A stretch of 64,000 bases of DNA from Limosilactobacillus caviae (lineage in GTDB: Bacteria; Bacillota; Bacilli; Lactobacillales; Lactobacillaceae): the NCBI RefSeq assembly GCF_014635905.1, contig NZ_BMDS01000001.1, forward strand, positions 186,001 to 250,000, in the 5' to 3' direction. The number at the start of each line of letters is the position of its first letter. The stretch's first letter is position 1. This document shows positions 58,824 through 64,000 of the stretch, piece by piece. The notes beneath the pieces are model-generated. The model saw nothing but the letters and a program-made list of their open reading frames with translations. It was not told the origin of the DNA and searched no databases. Both the position numbers and the translations under genes were made by a program.

Positions 58824-59267
58824 AAAGTATTAATTGCGACTTACTCACGTTCTGGACGAACTCAGGGAGTTGCCGAAGAACTAGCCCAATTAGTTGACGC
58901 TGATATGTATAAGATTGAAGTAGCACCCGACACATTTGATCGCGACATGTATAAAACTGATGAAATTGCGATCGAACAGATTAAGAATAACCAATATCCC
59001 AAATTAGTGAGTGAAATTCCAAATGCTGATCAATATGATTTGATTCTTGTTGGTAGTCCTGTCTGGCAAGGTGCCCCTGCAACACCGGTTCATACTTTTC
59101 TTGAACAAATTAAAAATTATCCCGGTAAAGTAGCTTCATTTTACACTGATGCTGGAATGGCAGACGGCTATGAAGATACATTTAAGGAATGGGCAGGGAA
59201 GTTAAATGTCTTACCTGCTCATGAAGGATCGAACGATTTAGCAGCATGGATTAAAGAATTAAGTTAA
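58824..59267 (+). CDS. flavodoxin, start codon not visible
   Basis: From codon 58824 the frame gives KVLIATYSRSGRTQGVAEEL, the strand and FMN phosphate loop (SxSGxT) of a flavodoxin, and continues with YDLILVGSPVWQGAPATPVHTFLEQ and VASFYTDAGMADGYEDTF to a total of 147 residues, a normal length. A GGGGGG site lies at 58816-58821, yet no ATG, GTG or TTG stands between it and the conserved start. The first in-frame ATG is 58905, inside the fold. Either a non-canonical start is used (ATT 58833 or GTA 58827) or the gene lost its start recently. It would donate electrons to a redox enzyme. Confidence 0.7.
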   Translation, partial: KVLIATYSRSGRTQGVAEELAQLVDADMYKIEVAPDTFDRDMYKTDEIAIEQIKNNQYPKLVSEIPNADQYDLILVGSPVWQGAPATPVHTFLEQIKNYPGKVASFYTDAGMADGYEDTFKEWAGKLNVLPAHEGSNDLAAWIKELS

Positions 59268-59280
59268 AAGGAGCAATGCA

Positions 59281-59628
59281 ATGAACATTCAACAAGTAGC
59301 GGAGAAACTGTCAATTTCTACCGATACAATTCGTCGTTGGGAACGTCTTGGTATGATTCCACCAATTACACGCGATCGTGATGGCTTGCGGACTTTTACT
59401 GATACGGATATTCGGTGGGTAGAATATGCTAAATTATTAAATATGATGAATGTTTCTCCTGATTTTCAAATCGAATATGTTAAGTTAGCAATGTTAGGTA
59501 AAAAAGCTATTCCTGCCCGTCAATCTTTACTTCAGGAGCAGTTAAACCAATTAAAGGAAGACCATCAATGCTTAACTGATTGCATTAATGAAATGGAAAA
59601 GATGGTTGAGAAAGAAGAAATTGCTTGA
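59281..59628 (+). CDS. MerR-family transcriptional regulator, short form
   Basis: A 115-residue regulator: winged helix MNIQQVAEKLSISTDTIRRWERLGMIPPITRDRDGLRTFTDTDIRWVEYAKLL (1-53) and a C-terminal coiled coil with two Cys in HQCLTDCINEME. It lies 13 bases behind the flavodoxin with an AAAGGAG site and 36 bases before a second merR. With the four matching promoters nearby it is a candidate regulator of this cluster. Confidence 0.9.
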   Translation: MNIQQVAEKLSISTDTIRRWERLGMIPPITRDRDGLRTFTDTDIRWVEYAKLLNMMNVSPDFQIEYVKLAMLGKKAIPARQSLLQEQLNQLKEDHQCLTDCINEMEKMVEKEEIA

Positions 59629-59664
59629 TGTGTTAGAATTAAAGAAGGTACAGGAGGAATGTAG

Positions 59665-60075
59665 ATGAATATCAAAGAAGTAAGTGAACGATTGGATATT
59701 CCAAAAGAAACCTTGCGATATTGGGAAAATAGCGGATTAATTCCAGAGGTTCCTCGTAACGCCAGTGGCTACCGTGATTATACGGAAAATGAGATTAAAT
59801 GGGCGTTGTTTATTAAGGCAATGCGTAATGCGGGAATGTCAGTTGAATCATTGATTGACTTTGTTAGTTTATATCGTGAACATAGTGATAGTCGCGAGGC
59901 CCAAAAGTCACTGGTCAAGGAACAGTATGATGTTTTGCTGGCTAAGCGGAATGAACTTGATAAAACGCTAAATTACTTATCTTATAAGCTTGACCACTTT
60001 GAGGATCACGTGATGCCATTCTTAGATGAAGAAGAATACTATGAGTTGAAGAAGAAAAAGATGCTGGATGAATAA
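59665..60075 (+). CDS. MerR-family transcriptional regulator, NmlR/AdhR-like without the sensor cysteine
   Basis: A 136-residue regulator. The DNA-binding domain (MNIKEVSERLDIPKETLRYWENSGLIPEVPRNASGYRDYTENEIKW) matches the NmlR/AdhR subfamily. In AdhR and NmlR the next block is FIKCLRxAGMS with a redox-active Cys; here it is LFIKAMRNAGMSVE, and the whole protein has no cysteine. The long C-terminal coiled coil LLAKRNELDKTLNYLSYKLDHFE is typical. It probably binds the CTTGCCTTNNAGT dyads nearby, but must sense its signal differently from AdhR. Confidence 0.9.
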   Translation: MNIKEVSERLDIPKETLRYWENSGLIPEVPRNASGYRDYTENEIKWALFIKAMRNAGMSVESLIDFVSLYREHSDSREAQKSLVKEQYDVLLAKRNELDKTLNYLSYKLDHFEDHVMPFLDEEEYYELKKKKMLDE

Positions 60076-60076
60076 T

Positions 60077-60116
60077 AAAAGCTTAGGATTACTGAAAAGT
60101 AGTTCTAAGCTTTTTT
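60077..60116 (+). terminator. terminator of the flavodoxin-merR-merR operon
   Basis: AAAAGCTTAG (60077-60086) pairs with CTAAGCTTTT (60105-60114), then T. Confidence 0.85.
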
Positions 60117-60129
60117 AGTTTGGAAATTT

Positions 60130-60163
60130 AAACTGTCCCAAACTGGCTGATTTTGGACAGTTT
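60130..60163 (-). terminator. terminator of the DHFR-like gene
   Basis: AAACTGTCC (60130-60138) pairs with GGACAGTTT (60155-60163), giving a T-rich end on the minus strand. Confidence 0.65.
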
Positions 60164-60175
60164 TCTTTAAACAAG

Positions 60176-60850
60176 TTATTTAGTTAAATAACGCAACCAA
60201 ACCGCGCCGTCATCAAATGATTGAACAGCTTTGAGCTTTAAATCAATTGGTCGCTGATTCTCCGGGCGACCGTCAAATAAACTTGGTTGATTAACCCGTC
60301 CATCGGCACCTGGCCCAATGACAATACTGATTTCGTCAATCAGCCCGGCTTCAAGGAAACCACCATTGATTTTGCCACCGCCAACAATCGCCAGACGTTC
60401 GACACCAAATTTGTTCCGCAAGATTTCCATGGCTCGTGCGAGGTTAATTTGTTCTTTTCCGGTCGCAATCCAAGAGATTCCCTTATTATCAAGATCAGTT
60501 AAATAATCTGTTGATGCTTGTTCGCTAGTAATGATGAGGTGTGGCTTGGAACTGCCGTGATCATCACTCCAGCTAGTTCGTCCCTTGGTGTCCATCACAA
60601 TTTCATAGGCGTCTGCAACCGTGTTTTGATGAAAGACTTCCTTACCGATCGGGGTAGCATTATTAGAAAGTAATTGACCGTTAGAAAGTTCAGTTTGCGC
60701 GGTTACCCGTCCACTAATTCGTGTTGGGGCGTTAAGTTCATTAAGTGTTGAATAGTAAGTGTTATTTCCTTGAAGTTGTGCAGTCATTCCACAGTCAATT
60801 CGGCCATCAACCGAAGTCATCATATGGCAAATAATATATGGCTTACTCAT
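60176..60850 (-). CDS. dihydrofolate reductase family protein (RibD C-terminal type)
   Basis: A 224-residue protein of the RibD_C/DHFR superfamily with YIICHMMTSVDGRIDCG at the N-terminus and the NADP-binding ERLAIVGGGKINGGFLEAGLIDEISIVIGP block. It is not folate reductase proper; relatives reduce pyrimidine or pterin-like substrates with NADPH. The GAGGAG site is strong. It is transcribed toward the merR genes and is divergent from MerR promoter D, 97 bases away. Confidence 0.88.
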   Translation of the reverse strand: MSKPYIICHMMTSVDGRIDCGMTAQLQGNNTYYSTLNELNAPTRISGRVTAQTELSNGQLLSNNATPIGKEVFHQNTVADAYEIVMDTKGRTSWSDDHGSSKPHLIITSEQASTDYLTDLDNKGISWIATGKEQINLARAMEILRNKFGVERLAIVGGGKINGGFLEAGLIDEISIVIGPGADGRVNQPSLFDGRPENQRPIDLKLKAVQSFDDGAVWLRYLTK

Positions 60851-60946
60851 TTTTTCTTCCTCCTCGTTTCTGTACTATCTTAATTTTAAGAATTAATTTC
60901 GGCAATTGAAAAGCATGCTTAAAATACATACTAGATAAATTTTTGC

Positions 60947-60977
60947 TTGCCTTATAGTCGACTTCAAGGTTTATAGT
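60947..60977 (+). promoter_or_regulatory. MerR-type promoter D
   Basis: TTGCCT (60947-60952), 19 bases and TATAGT (60972-60977). Dyad CCTTATAGTC/GACTTCAAGG at 60950-60969. It drives the alcohol dehydrogenase and SDR genes. Confidence 0.8.
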
Positions 60978-61029
60978 AAGAATTGTTAAGTTGATACAAT
61001 GCAAAAAAACATTAAAGGAGCGGATATAA

Positions 61030-62070
61030 ATGAAAGCAGCCGTATTTGTGGAACCAGGAAAAGTTGAAATTCACGATGTTCCCAAGCCAATAATTGATGG
61101 TGATAACCAAGCGATCATTCGAGTAGTCCGTGCGAGTGTCTGTGGCTCTGATTTATGGTGGTATCGTGGAATTGCCAAACGGCAAGCAAATTCCTTAGTC
61201 GGCCATGAAGCCATCGGGGTGGTCGAAAGTGTCAGTGACGATGTTGACCAGATCAAGCCAGGTGACTTTGTAATCGTGCCGTTTACTCATGGTTGTGGTC
61301 ACTGTGTTGCTTGCTTGAATGGTTTTGAAGGCAACTGTCTAAACCAGAAGCCAGGTACCAATGGTGGTTACCAAGCAGAATTTATGAAGTACGAACCAGC
61401 CAACTCTGGCTTAGTTAAAATTCCGGGTACTCCAGCAGATTATACTGATGACCAATTAGCATCCTTACAAACTCTTTCTGATGTTATGGCTACTGGCTTC
61501 CATGCCGCTAAGAGTGCCGAGGTAAAGGAAGGCGACACGGTTGCAGTTATTGGTGACGGTGCTGTTGGTCTGTGTGGTGTGATTGGTGCCAAGCTTTTGG
61601 GTGCTGAAAAGATTATTTTGCTTAGCCACCACGAGGATCGAGCAGCATTAGGTAGAGAATTCGGTGCAACCGATATTGTAGCGACAAAAGGAGATCAAAC
61701 AGTGCAGGATGTCCTAGCATTAACCAAGGAAAATGCCGGTGCTGACGCTGTGCTGGAATGTGTCGGTGCCACTAGCGCGATTGACCAAGCTGGCCAGATT
61801 GCTTGTCCTGGTGCAGTCATTGGCCGGGTTGGCGTTCCGCAAACCGAACCAAAGTCCAACCAACTTTTCTGGAAGAACGTTGGTCTCCGCGGAGGAATTG
61901 CTTCCGTCACTACTTATGATCGTGCTATTCTTCTTGATGCTGTATTAAAAGGCAAAATTCATCCAGGAGAAGTCTTCACTAAGCGTTTTAGTCTTGATGA
62001 AATTCAACAAGCATATGAAGCGATGGACAAACGTGAAGCAATCAAGTCATTAATTATGGTCAGTGAATAA
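61030..62070 (+). CDS. zinc-dependent alcohol dehydrogenase
   Basis: A 346-residue MDR enzyme. Catalytic zinc ligands are in SVCGSDLWW (Cys38) and LVGHEAIG; the structural zinc cysteines are in THGCGHCVACLNGFEGNC. The Rossmann motif is AVIGDGAVGLCGVIGAKLLGA. It probably reduces aldehydes with NAD(P)H. It is the first gene behind MerR promoter D, the same relation as adhA and adhR in B. subtilis. The SDR gene follows 37 bases later. Confidence 0.93.
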   Translation: MKAAVFVEPGKVEIHDVPKPIIDGDNQAIIRVVRASVCGSDLWWYRGIAKRQANSLVGHEAIGVVESVSDDVDQIKPGDFVIVPFTHGCGHCVACLNGFEGNCLNQKPGTNGGYQAEFMKYEPANSGLVKIPGTPADYTDDQLASLQTLSDVMATGFHAAKSAEVKEGDTVAVIGDGAVGLCGVIGAKLLGAEKIILLSHHEDRAALGREFGATDIVATKGDQTVQDVLALTKENAGADAVLECVGATSAIDQAGQIACPGAVIGRVGVPQTEPKSNQLFWKNVGLRGGIASVTTYDRAILLDAVLKGKIHPGEVFTKRFSLDEIQQAYEAMDKREAIKSLIMVSE

Positions 62071-62107
62071 TTTAATCGTCCATCTCAAGATAAGGAGTGT
62101 AGTGAAT

Positions 62108-62884
62108 ATGAGTACAATTTTCATTGTTGGTTCGTCATCTGGAATTGGTAAAGCAACAGCAAAATTATTTGCAGAAAAAGGGTGGACGGTGATTGCTACC
62201 ATGCGTTCACCTGAAAAAGAAACCGAATTAACATCCTATCAAAATGTTTTTATTTATCCACTTGATGTAACGAAGCCTGAACAAATCTCAAAGACAGTTT
62301 CAACAGTTCTCGAAAAGCATGAAGTTGATGTCCTGTTCAATAATGCTGGCTATGGAATGAAGTCACGATTTGAGGATATGACCGAAGAAACCATGCAAAA
62401 GTCTTTAAACACTAACCTGCTGGGAATGATCCGTGTCACCCAAAAATTTATCCCGTATTTCAAAAAGAAGAAAAGTGGGCTAATTTTGACAACCACTTCC
62501 CTTGTTGGGGAAATGGGATTAGCTCTAGATGGTATTTATGCAGCAGATAAGTGGGCGGTGACTGGAGTATGTGAAATGCTCTACCATGAGTTAGCGCCTT
62601 TTGGCATTCAGGTAAAAATTATCGTCCCAGGAGTTGTGAAGACCGGTTTTAAGATGGAGGCATCTGCAATGCCGGGATTTGATCAGTTACTAAAAAATCA
62701 AACAGAAATGTTAATGCCAGATACAGATAATTTAGAATCGCCTGAGGAAGTAGCTCAAGATATCTATAAGGCTGTCACTGATAATGATCGTGATCGGATG
62801 TGTTATGTTACTGGTAAGATTACCAAAGAATTATATGAAAAACGCCAAGAACTTGGTGATGAAGCATTTCGTAAATATATTTAG
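62108..62884 (+). CDS. short-chain dehydrogenase/reductase
   Basis: A 258-residue classical SDR: FIVGSSSGIGKATAKLFAEKG cofactor motif, NNAGYG, and the active site with Ser in LTTTSLVGEMG and YAADK (YxxxK). The frame opens 15 codons earlier inside the end of the dehydrogenase gene spacing, but ATG 62108 has the AAGGAG site. It is cotranscribed with the alcohol dehydrogenase from MerR promoter D and ends in a terminator. Confidence 0.9.
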   Translation: MSTIFIVGSSSGIGKATAKLFAEKGWTVIATMRSPEKETELTSYQNVFIYPLDVTKPEQISKTVSTVLEKHEVDVLFNNAGYGMKSRFEDMTEETMQKSLNTNLLGMIRVTQKFIPYFKKKKSGLILTTTSLVGEMGLALDGIYAADKWAVTGVCEMLYHELAPFGIQVKIIVPGVVKTGFKMEASAMPGFDQLLKNQTEMLMPDTDNLESPEEVAQDIYKAVTDNDRDRMCYVTGKITKELYEKRQELGDEAFRKYI

Positions 62885-62910
62885 GCACGACTAATGAAAA
62901 ATTGCTAGTG

Positions 62911-62926
62911 TGTACGTTATGCGTAT
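62911..62926. promoter_or_regulatory. second copy of the TACG..CGTA dyad motif
   Basis: TACG-TTATG-CGTA (62913-62925) resembles the site at 55237-55251. It lies downstream of the SDR gene, directly before its terminator, where no promoter is expected. Confidence 0.35.
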
Positions 62927-62973
62927 AACTTCATAGGCTGAATAAATAATTTATCTAGTCGTGAAGTTTTTTG
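62927..62973 (+). terminator. terminator after the SDR gene
   Basis: AACTTCA (62927-62933) pairs with TGAAGTT (62962-62968), followed by T. Confidence 0.75.
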
Positions 62974-63007
62974 TAGATCCAGTTGTTTATTTTATGAAAA
63001 GTAACTG

Positions 63008-63047
63008 AAAAATGACGATCCAGCATTAAAACTGTACCGTCATTTTT
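63008..63047. terminator. terminator overlapping the end of the HxlR gene
   Basis: AAAAATGACG (63008-63017) pairs with CGTCATTTTT (63038-63047). It includes the HxlR stop codon. Confidence 0.75.
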
Positions 63048-63429
63048 AATTCTCAAATTTTGCCCGATGCACTTTCTCAAAATGTTTCCCTGTATATATT
63101 TCCGTATCACTATGCTTAATCGCCCAATTAGAAATCGTATTAAGCACCGGAATCAGGCTTTTACCTTCAGCCGTCAATGAGTATTCGACCCGAATCGGCA
63201 TCTCATTATATTGTCGACGCTCAATAATTCCTGCCTGCTGTAATTCATGGAGACTATCTGCTAAAGCAGCGTCTGAGATATTTTCCATTTGTGCTTTTAG
63301 TTCGCCGTAGCGCATTGAATTAACGTGACCAAGAATACAGAGAATCCGTGGCTTCCACTTGCCACCAAAGATATCTAATCCATAGTCAACAGTACAATAA
63401 TATTCTTTTGGTATTTTACGTTGATACAT
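63046..63429 (-). CDS. HxlR-family transcriptional regulator, second copy
   Basis: A 127-residue winged-helix protein with CTVDYGLDIFGGKWKPRILCILGHVNSMRYGELKAQMENISDAALADSLHELQQAGII. Cys12 before the first helix is the usual redox-sensing position. It is divergent from a small monooxygenase-like gene; an inverted repeat lies between them. It probably controls that gene in response to quinones or aldehydes. Confidence 0.9.
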   Translation of the reverse strand: MYQRKIPKEYYCTVDYGLDIFGGKWKPRILCILGHVNSMRYGELKAQMENISDAALADSLHELQQAGIIERRQYNEMPIRVEYSLTAEGKSLIPVLNTISNWAIKHSDTEIYTGKHFEKVHRAKFEN

Positions 63430-63483
63430 ACCTGACCTTCCTCAAAAATTATTTAGTAGCTCAATCGTTTTTGAATTCGTATT

Positions 63484-63515
63484 AATTTTGATTGTAAACG
63501 ACTATTATCAAAATT
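63484..63515. promoter_or_regulatory. inverted repeat between HxlR and monooxygenase genes
   Basis: AATTTTGAT (63484-63492) and ATCAAAATT (63507-63515) are exact inverted copies with a 14-base spacer, 30 bases before the monooxygenase gene. Confidence 0.55.
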
Positions 63516-63545
63516 GTAAATTAATTGATTTGAGGAGGAAATAAA

Positions 63546-63836
63546 ATGGCAGTTAAAGCATATTTACAAGTAACAATGGTAATTCCGGAGAAGAATCGGG
63601 CAGCTGCAGCAAAGGTTTATACAGACTACCGTGAACCGTTCCTCAAGACTATCCCCGGTGCAGAAACCAAGGATCTTTTAATTCGAGATGAAGATGTCCA
63701 AGTCCTTCATGGCTTTGATAGTGTTGAACAAGCCAAGGCATACCTCGACAGTGAAATGTTTACCCAACATGTTTTTCCAGGGTTAAAGCCAACATGGTCA
63801 GCAGACCCCGAAGTACGGATTTATAGTGTAAATTAA
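63546..63836 (+). CDS. antibiotic biosynthesis monooxygenase/quinol monooxygenase-like protein
   Basis: A 96-residue dimeric alpha/beta-barrel protein with the pattern AYLQVTMVIPEKNRAAAAKVYTDYREPFLKTIPGAETKDLLIRDEDVQVLHGFDSVEQAKAYLDSEMF. It is of ABM type, like YgiN quinol monooxygenases, and has a perfect GAGGAGG site. It is opposite an HxlR regulator. It probably acts on quinones or small aromatic compounds. Confidence 0.82.
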   Translation: MAVKAYLQVTMVIPEKNRAAAAKVYTDYREPFLKTIPGAETKDLLIRDEDVQVLHGFDSVEQAKAYLDSEMFTQHVFPGLKPTWSADPEVRIYSVN

Positions 63837-63853
63837 ATTGAATAGCGTTTCTT

Positions 63854-63887
63854 AATGGCATCGCATAATAGTGGTGCCATTTTTTTG
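63854..63887. terminator. convergent terminator
   Basis: AATGGCA (63854-63860) pairs with TGCCATT (63875-63881), then T. Confidence 0.8.
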
Positions 63888-63891
63888 TAAG

Positions 63892-64000
63892 CTAATTAAG
63901 CAATCTATTTATCTCGTGTAACACCGCTTGATCATCATTAGTTCCAATTATATGAGTAGCTGCTTTCTTGACGTTTGTCGGTGCGTTTTCCATGGCGTAA
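63892..64000 (-). CDS. Cof-type HAD hydrolase, C-terminal fragment
   Basis: The last 35 codons of a gene that enters from the right edge. They read YAMENAPTNVKKAATHIIG, then TNDDQAVLHEINRLLN and a stop. The pattern AM.NA...VK..A...T..ND..GV is the end of Cof/HAD-IIB sugar or nucleotide phosphatases, where the ND residues belong to motif IV. The rest lies outside the window. Confidence 0.8.
   Translation of the reverse strand, partial: YAMENAPTNVKKAATHIIGTNDDQAVLHEINRLLN

Noticed and set aside
1-64000. CRISPR arrays, insertion sequences, prophage, tRNA and rRNA genes
   Set aside because: No regularly spaced repeats, transposase or integrase motifs, tRNA cloverleaf ends or rRNA conserved blocks were recognised on either strand.

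Overview
The window looks like the origin-proximal part of a low-GC lactobacillus chromosome, most probably Limosilactobacillus reuteri or a close relative. The reasons are the order dnaN-dnaA-oriC-rpmH-rnpA-yidC-jag-mnmE-mnmG, strong AGGAGG ribosome binding sites, frequent TTG/GTG starts, and murE directly followed by an ATP-grasp D-aspartate ligase, which fits the L-Lys-D-Asp cross-linked wall of that group. Species assignment is inference. No rRNA, tRNA, transposase or CRISPR array was seen.

0-12.9 kb, core genes: the start of dnaN, dnaA, and a two-part replication origin. DnaA boxes lie upstream of dnaA, and an AT-rich unwinding element with four TAG trios lies between dnaA and dnaN. Then come rpmH, rnpA, yidC, jag, mnmE-mnmG, asnB, murE and a D-Asp ligase. 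12.9-25.5 kb: signal peptidase, a YbaK-type deacylase, an aldo/keto reductase, two T-box riboswitches (before a 2-hydroxyacid dehydrogenase and before brnQ), an LtrA-like membrane protein, an AlkD-like repair protein, an amidohydrolase, and a MocR-type regulator divergent from azlCD. Three loci here concern branched-chain amino acids or their keto acids.

25.5-46.5 kb, accessory and regulatory genes: MgtC/SapB, a LysR regulator divergent from an acetyltransferase-hydrolase pair, hpt, a two-component system with a PepSY protein, a second LtrA protein, AraC and HxlR regulators, two paralogous nitroreductases, a LysR regulator facing a palindromic operator, a beta-lactamase-family hydrolase, and MarR plus two DHA2-type exporters. 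Many regulator/target pairs have a visible dyad between them.

46.5-53.2 kb, mobile or decaying material: an ABC-LytTR-DUF3021 operon, a GC-rich nucleoside hydrolase, a broken AAA ATPase, two adjacent convergent toxin-antitoxin modules, and a gene-poor stretch with small-RNA-like units. 53.2-64 kb: a redox and carbonyl-detoxification cluster with two aldo/keto reductases, an NAD(P)-binding protein, flavodoxin genes in several stages of decay, two MerR regulators, a DHFR-like reductase, a zinc alcohol dehydrogenase, an SDR, an HxlR regulator and a small monooxygenase. Four MerR-type promoters (TTGCCT, 19-bp spacer, TATA-like -10, central dyad) are scattered through this cluster. Together with the two MerR genes they form a compact local regulon, the most interesting system in the window.
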